Below are positions 1 through 11,245 of a stretch of DNA of 64,000 nt, piece after piece. The DNA lies in assembly GCA_963565915.1 (NCBI GenBank), contig OY751486.1, forward strand, positions 4,278,001 through 4,342,000. The letters are read 5' to 3'. Position numbers and translations under genes: made by a program. Each line of letters opens with the position of its first letter. Position 1 is the stretch's first letter. The notes under the pieces were generated by a model. That model was not told where the DNA came from. It ran no database searches and worked only from the letters and a program-made list of their open reading frames with translations. This stretch comes from Entoloma clypeatum. Lineage: Eukaryota > Basidiomycota > Agaricomycetes > Agaricales > Entolomataceae.

Positions 1-482
1 GATGTCAAATCATGTTCAAGGGTCGGGTCTATGTACCTTCATTGCCGGGCGAGATTTAGCCCCTACTCATTAACACATGATGGAGAACTCACTGCATAAA
101 TTTGAATGCGGCACCTGAGCCCCATGGCAGATTCAACGGTCGCTCAAAGATGTTGCCGAACAATATGTCGTCTGCAGAGTGTGGAACCAAGAACCTGCCT
201 GCAATGGTTTCCGACTCAACCCTGAAAGATAACAAGGCTATGGGTGAGCCCACCTCGAACCTGAATACTCCATGTAATCCCCTGCCGATCCGGTCGAGAG
301 AAATATTCTGGTTCTTTGGCCTCTAAGGTAACTGGATTGATCAGCCCTTTGATATTGACTACAACCTCTCCTTCAAAAAGATCTGAGGCAAGTGTATATG
401 GCTCGTTCGCGTTAACCAATGAAGTGATGGGATGCAGAGCATCTAGGGACGTGCCGGCTAAGACTTGAAGACGAGGAGCCAT
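1..482 (-). CDS. DUF1769 (UPF0590-like) protein, 5' part only
   Basis: Minus-strand gene starting at the ATG at 482 and running off the left window edge. Exons: 482-254, 198-93 and 36-<1, with introns of 55 and 56 bp. The joined reading is open and carries features of the fungal DUF1769/UPF0590 family: an N-terminal MAPRLQVLAG, the stretch EYFSRPDRQGITWSIQVRG, then SADDILFGNIFERPLNLPWG after intron 1, and YIDPTLEHDLT after intron 2. The family is widespread in fungi, is usually cytoplasmic, and has no established biochemical role. The 3' half is outside the window, so length and integrity cannot be judged. Intron 1 has a GTGGGC donor. An alternative acceptor 24 bp upstream breaks the frame. 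Confidence 0.85.
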
Positions 483-1330
483 GGTGAGGCAAGGGCGATC
501 CTTCGAACGTCGTAAATTTCAGGGATGTGGCAAACTCGAAGATCGACCAAGGAGTATTGTAGACCAGCTACCTGAGATGAAGTGGCGCACTACGGCGCTG
601 TGTCGTCCAGCGGTGGATCCGATGTGAGCGCAACTTGATGACGTAACGTTAAACCACGTGGACAACTGTACGTCCAAATGCGGGTTCCCACTCAGTCAAT
701 GCATGAACCAGATTTCTTTCGATTTGCTATAAGGAGAAGACCTGGTCGATCCTATCCCAAATTCCATCACATATCACAATCTGGTCTACCGTTCTGCCGG
801 ACACCAAGACTTCCTAGAGCCAACGCTCAACGACTGGATGTACGCCTTCTCTACGCGGGACTCACGGTGGCTAGTGAGAATGCGAATAAATCAATCCGGG
901 TGACGCGTACGTAGTACTCCATACTCACGCACATCGCCCCATCAAGGTTGCATCAACGGTCAGGAAGGATCAGGAACGTCACGATCCTGGCATCAATCAA
1001 GACGCAATGGTGCACGAGTCCATGCTGGCAGCAGATTTGGGCCGGTGTGGGTGATATGCATGCCTCCATTTATCGCGATGACAGAACAAGGTCGAACGCG
1101 GTTCCACCCGCAATTGAACCTCTTCAATTCCTGCAAAGAAAACCATCTTGACGGCCATAGGAAAACCCTAGCTCGGAGTTCGCGGTATGTCAAGCTCCGC
1201 GCACTTCGCTGCCGACGGCTAATATTCGGGTGATACAGAACGGAGGTTGAAAATCTACACCATTCTCAACAGCATCGAGCATTAACCCAGCACTTTCGCT
1301 CTCCATGAGCCACCTGCAAGACCCATCTTG
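483..1330. other. Intergenic, no gene seen
   Basis: Lies between the divergent starts of the DUF1769 gene and the deaminase gene, so it should hold both promoters. Only short overlapping open frames occur, none with family resemblance or a sensible splice pattern. I see no tRNA and no repeat. Confidence 0.5.
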
Positions 1331-2826
1331 ATGGAAGCTCCCCCACTAAATGGTCACCTCACAGAACCGACCGTTTCTGACGCAACACAACTGAATATTC
1401 TCATTGGCCTTCGCATATTGGAGGAACTCGGCAAGGCGCTTCCCTCCAAACATGACATCGACATCAAAGGCCACGGCCCCACGGTCCACGTCCTGAACTG
1501 GTTCACGCTCTGTCTCGAGGGCAATGTCTCCCCCGCCTACCACGACATCGCAGCCGCCGTGTCGACCACCGCGGGCTGCATCGTTCTCCATCTGGCCAAA
1601 GGTGGCGCGGCGCCTCCAACTAAAGACGACAAGAAAACGGTCGCGATATTTCTAAGCACTCTACGACGAGTGATATTCGAGGACCTGACAAACCCCGACA
1701 ACGGATACAACCCTCTCAAGACATACAACTACTTCCTATGGATGCTCGCGGAGAATGTATACCCCGCGTTCCATCGGAAATCAGCGCTGATAGGCACGGT
1801 CGAGGGGAACGACCCGCGGCAGACGTTTTATCGATTTGAGGAGTTGGTGCAGGTCTGGCTGACGAAGTATCCCGATGGCGAGCAGTCCGGGTGGTTCGCT
1901 CGCGTAGCCCGGGAACGTGCAGAGACCCCGACAAAGCTTCTCGTGCAAATCGTCCGCGAGCTCATGTACTATGAACCGTTACCGGAATCTGCGACTTTGG
2001 AGGGTCGGTACATCCACATGAAGGTCGTACTGAACAAATGCGTTCTAGTCGTCAGGTCCACCTTCTTCACATACGCACGCCGGGGAGAGATCGGCCTGGA
2101 CCTTTTTGATGGTTAGTCTGATCAATTCTTGGCCTATATAGCCTGGACACCCATCGGTCATCGCGCTTACACAGGTTTCCTCGACGAATTTCTCTAGCCA
2201 TGTTCATAAGTAATGTCATGAGACGCATCCTGGCCGTGGCCGACTATAGCATCGGATGCATGGAGTTCTCAACGGAGGGCATCAAATGCATGAAGCAGAT
2301 CCTGGGGGCCGCGGGCCTGTGGAGGTTCATTCTTGACGAAGGCGGGATTTCCATTAGCTGGATCACGCGCAGCGAACGTCAGACACCGTTGACGGCCTTC
2401 CACTGGCCCACCAGCCCCAATGCAGAAGTCAGTCGCGTCTTGAGCACTCTCGGCGTTGAGCACATCGACAATGAACGGCAGAGGTCCGCCGCATTCTCCC
2501 ACACTACATCTAGCCTATGGAGCAAAGGAGAATCTATTGAGCCCATCCTACACGCCGAGCTGCAGATGACCTCCTACCTCGAAGAAGCTCACCTGGACGT
2601 CTTCGGTAGCATCATCGGAATGAACCAACCGCCATGCTGGGCATGCCACAAGTTCTTCGAGATAGCCCTCCCCAAGTACGTGATGGCTCAAACTACGGGC
2701 CGACCCCGCGGTCATTGGCTAATCCCACCCGGGAGTGATCCACGCGTGGCCGAAACCCTTTTGGAGGCTTTGAACAGGAAGGTCGCCTTGGCCGTCGAAG
2801 AATACGTTTCAGAATGCGACGCATAG
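1331..2826 (+). CDS. OTT_1508-like deaminase-domain protein
   Basis: Two exons, 1331-2111 and 2198-2826, joined across an 86-bp intron whose acceptor follows a pyrimidine-rich TTTCTCTAG. The product is about 469 residues. The C-terminal half carries a putative zinc-dependent deaminase signature: HAE (residues 379-381), where His would bind zinc and Glu is the proton shuttle, followed by PPCWAC (Cys 407 and 410), the second metal-binding pair. This spacing and the helical N-terminal extension resemble the OTT_1508-like deaminases, a family expanded in Agaricomycetes and related to bacterial polymorphic-toxin deaminases. Nucleic acid or nucleotide deamination is inferred from the family; the substrate is unknown. 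I chose the ATG at 1331 as the first in-frame methionine. I see no signal peptide or membrane segment. Confidence 0.72.
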
Positions 2827-5800
2827 GGAATGTGCCTAATGTATAAGGCGGCCGGACGATTCAAGATCTTTTGGTATCGTCGTCGCCTTTGTCATTTTAC
2901 TCGCGATCCCTGGCGGCTAAAATCGGACCAAGTCATTTATGTGCTGCGAAATTTAGAGATGATTTTTTGATGCTAATATGCATGTATGTGCCACAATTTC
3001 CTCTCTCTTTTCTACGGGCTCCTTTCCCCGGCTCGCATTTCTCAAAACTGGGCTCTTCTAGTCTCAAGTCTGAAACACTGGTTCTCTCACATTGTTCATT
3101 AGGTCCCCCCTCCTCCCCGCACACACTGGGCATTTCCATATTTATTCAAGCATGAATCTCAGAAGCTTCCGTAACATCATCGGACTTTGGACCTTGTGCA
3201 TCTAGTACTCGGCGAACATACCTGTATGCTATATACCTCGACTCATCATTGAACAAAGAAAACCACTCAAAGGTCACACGGATTTCAGACACCCATCATC
3301 ACACGTCGCACGAGTTTTCGCAACGTTAGACAGCCCGCCATGATCAGTGTAAGCACCGCAAGAATGGCGGTATCGAGTCGGCGCGATCTATCGGCGCGGC
3401 ATGTGTTGACTAGTACTCTACTGTAATATCAACTCTTTCCAGAGTCCCTTGACGTCAATATTCCAAGCTATGGATTCAGAACGTTGAGAACCAAGCATGC
3501 TTGCTGTATCCGTACGCGAGGTGACCACAATGTCTGACTCTCAGGCTGGCGGCCCACTGAGACTTCATTGACCCGTAGCCCCCCAAATTACCTAGGAGTA
3601 TTTTGTATTCAGTCCATAGTATATACTGTCGTTCATCGATGTTTTTGACGATCCCATGTCAGACAAGCGTATGGTTCACTTAATTGTCACCGCTGATGCT
3701 AAGATCAAGGAGCACGGCGAGGGGTCACCGAGCTTCAACGCGTTGGAGGGTAAAAGAATCGGCATGGGCAGCTTCTACTAGTATATTGTCGTCCTTTCCA
3801 CCGCTGTAGCAAATTCATTCACCCCTTGTGATACCGGTTTGCATGCAACACCCGCGGAGGGGACAGGGAGTTCGACAAATGAGTTTTATTTCTCTCTCAA
3901 TTTTCCAAGACGTGTTTGTTCAAGTTCATTGCTTTGACAACAACAACAGAATGGCAATAACTCCCGTGGTTGCGAGCCGTTCCGAGTAATGGGCGAAACC
4001 AGTGAATCGACGTCAACATCTCTGGGCTGGTCGCACATATGTTTGTAAGACATACAGTGAAGTAACGAGTTGTCACTTTAGAACTTACCAGGTAGACAAG
4101 CTGGCACCCCGCACCCCGCAGCCATGACACTGGGTTACACTTTACATTGCTATGTTTCAAGAATAATAATGAGTCGTGGACAGCTCGTTATCAACGGGAC
4201 GACTCACTCCTGGTGCTTGCGGGATAATCTGGTAACACCACCCCTTTTTTTTATTTGACTCGGAACCACAACAATTGGGATGTCGCATCGGCCAACAAGG
4301 ACTACCTATTTCCATGCATGGTCGGCGGCCGAGGGAAGTCGCAATGAAGAGGGTAATGGAGAAGATCGTCGCAGCGGTGCGTCCAAAATGCATCATGCGA
4401 TGGCTTGCGAGGTTCGAGTGGTGGGTGGCAGTGAGGACTGGGACACTTTGTTTCACTGGAGATGACGAACATCGCCACATCTTCATCCTTTTTATATACC
4501 GGGTCCAGGACGATTCCTAATGTACGGTACGAGTTGTGAAACCAGGTCGGGTATCGTCAGCCTTCGATGGGAAGAATACGTGAAATTCATGGGATGATCA
4601 AGAGAAGGGGCGGACGATGGAGCGAGATAAGGTGGCAATTTAGTGATGGGTATTGTGATATTTTTCCTTTACTTAACCCGGCGCCGATCACCAATTGGTG
4701 GTCCTCAGTAGGGGACGGGTCGATCAAAGTCTCAAGATACTCACCTTGAAGCTTGAACAGGGTGGTTTTCATCTGCCCCGTGTTTGTTTTGCGCAGCACG
4801 AAGCGTGAAGCGCTCAGAGGGATAGGCCCAAAGCATCATTGTCATTGAAATTGCAATTTACCACCCATCTCCAAGACGCTCCTGTTTCGGGTGCGGTATG
4901 TGTGGGGGTAGAGCCAAAATATGATCTCCCTGGTTTCAAAAGCAGGGGTTCACTGGCACCGAATATCGTTCGCATTGGCGGTCACACAGCTGTGAACATG
5001 TGAACCTTCGCAGCCCAAGTCTGGTTAATTTTTTGTGGGTTCAGGTGAGGACGATGAGATGTATTGAGCGGGGTCACGGGTAAGGACCGGCGGAAGGTTG
5101 ATCATGGTCGCCCTGTACACAACGTTCCGCGTCGTGTGACACGTCCCTGTCGTTGTGTGAATTGATGTGCTGCTTCTTGCCGTGCATTAATACGATCACA
5201 GAAGAAAGTTAACAAACCCAATACTATGACGGGTCGCAAGAACGCGGCTCATCCTTGAAATTCTTTCTCTGGGGGTCCGTTCAGTTGGCCAGTGTTCGAA
5301 AGGGTCCTGGCAGCCCGCGCGCGTCGCCCTCTCCTCCCCCCAGGTGTCTGTGGAGGGGAATGAACCAAATGGTGAGAGTAAGGAGGTCGGGGAAGAAGCA
5401 GGAGGAGTGCTCGCAGGAGGGATAGCGTCGTATCACGCCCTGATACTCCCTCCTGGAAGCCACCGCCCGGGGTCCTCGCCATCTCACGAGTTTGGTGTCC
5501 CCCGCTATCGAAAAAAAAGTCTTCTTTGGTATCAGATGTTGTGTTTTACTGCCTGTATCTGCCCAACCTGCACCAACGTCCCTGGTCCTTGGATCGCAAT
5601 GCAAGACCTGGAACGCGGCCCTCCAGGAAAACCTGGCATTTCTCGGAGAGAAGTTTCCAGTAGATTCGCCATAAGTGCGTGGAGGCCGTTTTTCGCTGTT
5701 TATCTGATGTGACACCGCCCCACTTCTTTTCGTATAATGTGAGGGGCCATTGTATGAAGAAATGAAAAATATAGGATAAGATGTTCGAAGCTGTGAGTCC

Positions 5801-6937
5801 GTAGATCTAGGAAAGGTCAAACCTGGATATCTTCTGAAAGGAAGGGTTCAAATAAGAAATGGTGGTTTGGGGGGGTTTTGGCTCTCGAGCCCTTTGGGTT
5901 GTGTGATCCGAACACATGAAGCTTTGAAGGGTCACGTGATCAGGAGCACATAAGTTGTATATTTTGGACACGCGAAAAGACGCGCTCGTTGGCCGAAAGG
6001 GAAGGCAGAGGAGAGAAAGCCAAAGCCGGAGCGCCAGGGAGCCGGATTCGGAAACATCGGATGTACAAATCAGGAAACACCAAGCACTGGGAATGCGGTA
6101 GGGCGGGTCAGAAAAAGAGAGAATTGGCAGCGTGGACTGGCCGCCTTGAAAAACAGAGAATGAAAATAATCTACTCAGACACGCGCGTCTATTCGCGTGT
6201 TTGGACGTGTTATCTATCAAAGGCGGCTGCCCACATCTTAGTTGGGGAATATTGAACGATACATGTATGACATCGTCAGGACCACCAGCTCGCTCCTTAG
6301 CTTGGTACTGCTGACCCTGAAAAAGCGATGCTTATGTAAATTTGCGGGTTTCGGCCTCGCCACTTTCGTACCCCCGTGGGAATACTGCAACTGGCTCCCG
6401 TATTTCTTGGTCACCAATGTATAATCTTAACAAGCTCTTCAAATAGTAGAGGAGGAACTCACATACAAACCGTCCTTGTACTTAAGTATCTCCCATTGAC
6501 ATGAGGCAGATTGTCCCTTATGTACATACCCAAGCAGCCCAGAAAGTATCAAAAGATGCAGCATAGCGACATATGTACAGATTCCAAAACGTATGGAAGA
6601 TAGCGGCGAATGTGAAATGTGCTTGGCAAGAAGGGAAGAGCAAAGAGAAAGCATACCGTCGGCCACTTGTTTTTATCTAAAGTACACCATCAAATAGCAA
6701 GCAAATTGTAAGTATGAATGTGGCTGGAAAGGATAGCGATGGACGGGGGTGCAAGGTGAAGTACTTATGGGATAGATCTCTGGCCAGCATTCAAGGCTGG
6801 AAGATTATCGCAATGCCCATGTCCGAACCAATACATGAAATAGAAGAAGACACCCCTGTAACCCAGAAGAAAGAAAGAAAGAAAGCAAAAACCCAGAGAA
6901 AAGGACAAAATAAGTTAAGAAGAAGAAGCACGCGAGA
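2827..6937. other. 4.1-kb gene-poor stretch
   Basis: No reading frame here shows family resemblance, codon bias or a plausible exon chain. The longest frames (minus 5281-5820, 179 codons; minus 5807-6220, 137 codons) look like chance, being compositionally simple and overlapped by equally long frames on the other strand. A short GAAA microsatellite lies near 6868. I see no terminal inverted repeats or transposase remnants. Confidence 0.4.
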
Positions 6938-8238
6938 TCATGAGATCACCGTCCAACCCGCAAGCATCAGCAGCAGCAGTGCGGCCATCCATCTCCCCAG
7001 CGCCGCCGACACGCCGGCGCTGCTCACGGCGAGCCCCGTCTGGACATACGCCGCGCCGCACTGCTGGTCCGCAAGCGCCGCGGCGGCGTTATACGTCTGC
7101 TGGAGCCCCGTGAGGCCGGCGGCCGTTGCGGGGTCCTTGAGCGCGGCGGCGTAGAGCTGCATGATGGTGCCGGTGCAGGAGGAGCAGAGGGAGATGCTCT
7201 TTTGGGGGACGGGCATGCCGAGGGGGAGGCCGTAGAAGAAGAGGTCGGAGGGGTTCGGGTTGCGGACGGCATTGAGGTAGCAGTAGGCGTTGGTTGTGGC
7301 GTCGGGGAGACAGCCGACGGTGTACATTAGACTGAAGGCTTGTAGACCTGTGCAAATGGAGGGGGGGGGGGTTGAGGTTAATGATGTGGGTTGAGAGGAT
7401 GTACGGACTTGTGAGGGTGTTGACGGCGTAGGCGTTGTTGTCCGCCAGGTCCTCGACGCAGTCTGTCTTGAGCTTGGACGCGAACCAGGCCATGTTGGAG
7501 GTACATTGGGATTGGGGGATAAGGGTATTGCATGTGCCCCATACGAGGGAGTTGAGGAGGGTGAGGTTTGTCTGTGCCTACAAAATAAGCAGACGCGCAT
7601 GATGAGAGGGGCAGTGTGGCATCACGCACCTGAAGAAAGTCGGACGAGCTCTGGAGAAGCAGGGACAGCGGACGACACGATCGGAACGGCTGAGTGTTCG
7701 TCATGTTGGTGAAGAAGTTGAAACACGATGTGCTGGAAAAGTTCTGCGTTAGGTCATCCAGGGGCTGGGGGAAGGGCGTAGGGAGGGGCGGCGCGGTTGA
7801 CGGGATGGTGGGGACCACTTGGCTGTTCAGCGCCGTCGTGGTAGGTGTCATCGTGGTTGGTGTCCCTGAGGTTGACAACATAATTGAAGGAAAAAGTGAG
7901 GTGAGAGGCTGATTGTTCAGGGAAGAATCCGGTGGGACGGGAGCGGGGTGACGCTTGTGCAGTGTCCAGGTGGGGCTCCGTGAAACGAGAGCGTCCCAGG
8001 AGGCGGATGCGCCATTGGAAAAGGTGTCAAAGGTGGCGGGGTGGGCGACGAAGCGCGTCGAGGTGGTGATGAGGACGAGGGCGAGTGGCACGAGGAGTAT
8101 AGTCCATCGCAGTTTGCGGAAGCTCGTGCGGCGGTTTGTCTTGGTTGTGGGCTCGGATGAGGAAGAGGGGGAGGACTCGGGATGGAGGTGGGGCTTCAGC
8201 TTGGGAAAGGGAAGGGGGGACGGGGGTGGGGTGAACAT
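6938..8238 (-). CDS. Membrane-anchored Cys-rich protein (DUF7729-like)
   Basis: Three minus-strand exons (8238-7630, 7577-7409, 7347-6938; introns 52 and 61 bp) give about 395 residues. A basic N-terminus is followed by one hydrophobic helix (roughly residues 45-62, ILLVPLALVLITTS), then a long Ser/Thr/Pro-rich linker and a cysteine-patterned ectodomain (CFNFF, VWGTCNTLIP, VGCLPD, CSSCTGTIMQLY). A C-terminal hydrophobic tail (ALLLLMLAGWTVIS) looks like a GPI-anchor signal. The layout matches the fungal DUF7729 family of secreted or wall-associated proteins with no known function. Start: ATG 8238 is chosen because the membrane helix follows closely, but an in-frame ATG about 110 bp upstream is possible. 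Intron 2 contains an 11-C run on the coding strand. Confidence 0.75.
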
Positions 8239-9223
8239 GGGATGATAGTAAAGAACGTGAGGTGGTAAAGAGCGACGGGGAACTGAACAGACGGCCAACC
8301 TCGAATGAAGAGGTTGGAGGAGGGGAGACACTCCCTCAATTTGATGCGACATCAACGACACGTGGGGGACACTCTATTCATTTTTTAAGACAAGTATTTT
8401 TCTTATGTATTTAATTTCTAACATCAGAAGAAAAAAAGAAAAAATCACATATCAAGGCACCATTCCTCCTTGCAGTCGGCGGGAGGAAGTGGCACCGCTG
8501 GGGGGCATACAACCTTGTGCCAGTGCGCTTGGCATATGCCGACGTTCGCCAATGTGGGGATTAGAAGGTATTCGCAATTATCCTGAAACGCGCTCGGGCA
8601 TCGGTGATTTTTGTGCGAGTCTGACCAAAGAAAAGGGCGATCCAAACGATCAGGTTTCGCATTCATAGTGGTATGTACACGGTTTATGTCTGAGCGAACC
8701 GGGGTTGTGCGTATGAAGACACATCCAAGCCTTGTCTTTGACTGCGGTTCTCATCGCGTACAAGTAGGCCCTTGGCGTCTGTCTGCATTTGGACGCTGAT
8801 CATCATCGGCTGCGGTATTCGCCTGTGGCGTCAAGGAACCGTCTGGTCATGGGAGGTAACGTTAACATTCATGTGTGGGCGCTGGTCAGAACCGGCGGGA
8901 GTGTTCGACGCCAGAAGTTCTGCACTATAGATTGGTCGGTGTGTGTTGTTGGGGGCGTGTGAACAACGAGGAGATCCCTTTTTTTTGGAGTGCCAGTGCA
9001 TCGCTTTGTAGACTTTACAACTGACCACCACCGTGTCACAAATCTTCTCCAACACCGCCCACTCACTCCCCATCGTCGACGTCCACAACTACCTCGACCA
9101 ACCTCTTCACAAATACCAAATAGAAGGCAATCCCCTCATCCCTTGACACCAAGGAAACAACAAACCCACCATCACCAGCGCGTACAGTACACCAACCACC
9201 AATCAATCAAACCAATCACAACC
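8239..9223. other. Intergenic region between divergent genes
   Basis: Promoter-side region shared by the DUF7729-like gene (minus) and DHH1 (plus). No supported gene. The last 200 bp before DHH1 are CA-rich and T-poor, as expected of a fungal 5' UTR. Confidence 0.5.
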
Positions 9224-10835
9224 ATGGCACAGACAGCACCATCGACATCAACCGCGTATGCCCTTTCTTCTCAAGCCCTTTTCCATGCCGACTGATTGAC
9301 CAAAAAAAAATCCAGCCCATCATTGACCAACGAATCTTGGAAAACTGGTTTACGCCCCCCACCAAAAGACCTCCGTCCGCAGACAGAAGACGTCACCGCG
9401 ACCAAGGGTACCGAGTTCGAGGACATGTTCCTCCGGCGGGAGCTCCTCATGGGCATCTTCGAGGCCGGCTTCGAGAAGCCCTCGCCCATCCAAGAAGAGG
9501 CCATCCCGATCGCGCTCACCAAGCGCGACGTCCTCGCCCGCGCAAAGAACGGCACCGGCAAGACCGCCGCATTCGTCATCCCCTCCCTGCAGCAGGTCGA
9601 CGTGGCGAGGCACAAGATCCAGGCGCTCCTCCTCGTGCCGACGCGCGAGCTCGCGCTGCAGACGGCGCAGGTGTGCAAGATCCTTGGCAAGCACATGGGC
9701 TTGCAGGTCATGGTTACGACCGGCGGGACCACCCTCAAGGACGATATTTTACGGCTGGCGGAGACGGTCCATGTGCTTGTGGGCACGCCTGGCAGGATTT
9801 TGGACCTCGCAGGGAAGAATGTCGCGGATTTGAGCGAGTGTCCGGTGTTTGTGATGGACGAGGCGGATAAACTGCTTTCGCCCGAGTTTGCGCCGGTGAT
9901 GGAGCAGCTGCTCGGGTATTTGCCCGAGACTCGCCAGGTTATGCTTTTTAGTGCGACGTTCCCGATGATTGTAAAGGATTTCAAGGCATGTGTGGTTTAT
10001 TACTCCTTCCTTTCACAGGTGCTGATCGCGAAATGGCAGGACAAACACATGAAGTCGCCTCATGAGATTAACCTCATGGATGAACTAACTCTGCGTGGTG
10101 TCACGCAATACTATGCCTATGTCGAAGAGAGACAGAAGGTTCACTGCCTTAATACCCTTTTCTCCAAAGTTCGTTTGCTACTTGTTGTCTTCCAAAAACT
10201 TTCCAACCAACCTCCATCGTTTGCAGCTTCAAATCAACCAATCCATTATTTTCTGCAATTCCACCAATCGAGTCGAGCTCCTCGCCAAAAAAATCACCGA
10301 GCTCGGGTACTCGTGCTTTTACTCGCATGCCAAGATGCTGCAATCACACCGTAACCGCGTCTTCCACGATTTCCGCAACGGGGTCTGCCGCAACCTCGTC
10401 TGCTCCGACCTCCTCACCCGCGGCATCGACATCCAGGCCGTCAACGTCGTCATCAACTTTGACTTTCCGAAGAACAGCGAGACGTATCTGCACCGCATTG
10501 GCCGCTCGGGGCGATTTGGGCACTTGGGGCTAGCAATCAATTTGGTGACATACGAGGACAGGTTCAATCTGTACAAGATTGAGCAGGAGTTGGGGACGGA
10601 GATTCAGCCGATTCCGCAGACTATCGACAAGGGGCTGTATGTGGCGCCTGCTGGGTCTGACGAGCAGCAGCAGCAGCAGCAGCCACAACAACAGGGAAAT
10701 GCAGCACAGAAGGCGAGACAGGGACAGCAGCAGATGGGTGCAAACAGACAACAGGGCAATGGACAGCCAGCTCGTTACAATGGAGCCGTGGCGCCTTCTC
10801 GAGGCGGCTATCGTGGCGCTGCTGTCCCTGCTTGA
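9224..10835 (+). CDS. DHH1: DEAD-box RNA helicase Dhh1 (DDX6/Ste13)
   Basis: ATP-dependent RNA helicase of decapping and translational repression, found in P-bodies. Exons 9224-9255, 9316-9985, 10040-10168 and 10227-10835 give 479 residues, normal for the family. Motifs: Q motif in GFEKPSPIQ, Walker A AKNGTGKT (87-94), [16 protein letters not shown] (192-195), [16 protein letters not shown] and [10 protein letters not shown]. The C-terminal tail is Gln-rich (seven Q, then PQQQ), as in other fungal Dhh1 proteins. Intron 2 (9986-10039) appears to use a GC-AG pair: splicing AAG|GCATGT to CAG|GAC restores the conserved KDFKDKHM junction, whereas the nearby GT site would add two residues. Intron 3 is a normal GT-AG intron of 58 bp. 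The first exon is only 32 nt. Confidence 0.96.
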
Positions 10836-11245
10836 GGAGGTTTTCGGAGAGGCACAATCAACTCGTCAAAAAACCATCTTATCGTTTCAACCTATCAAAG
10901 CCATCATCGTCTGTCGATTTCCGATATCCTTTTCCTTCTTTTTCTGTGACTGTTTTATTGTATATCGTTTGTCTCCCTGTTGTCCTCAAGGTTCTTTTGG
11001 GAACCTCTACCTCTAATCATACTTGGGGGCGACGGGGGACGTATCTATTTGTTCCGATGATGGGTTGAGGTGGCAAGACGGGTTTTTTTCGAGGAGATTA
11101 GTAGTAGTAGTTGGCACATGAATGTGAAAAAAAGTTGTTCAGATTCCGCTGAGTGCTCTCGGCCACGACAGCGATGGCAGTACGACCCTGACGACCTGTT
11201 CACGAGTCGATACCGATTTTGTCAACGTTCTGCACGTCCCCCACG
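10836..11245. other. Intergenic region, DHH1 3' UTR and GT32 promoter
   Basis: T-rich stretch after the DHH1 stop, then a short TAG triplet run near 11100. I see no gene in it. Confidence 0.5.

Noticed and set aside
5281..5820. 179-codon minus-strand open frame
   Set aside because: No motif or family resemblance, overlapping frames of similar length on the other strand, and no supporting splice structure.
7362..7372. 11-G run as a G-quadruplex or regulatory element
   Set aside because: It lies inside a predicted intron of the DUF7729-like gene as part of the pyrimidine-rich stretch before the acceptor on the coding strand; no further G-tracts in register.
10664..10690. CAG microsatellite near 10664
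   Set aside because: It is the coding sequence for the DHH1 poly-Gln tail, not an independent repeat element.
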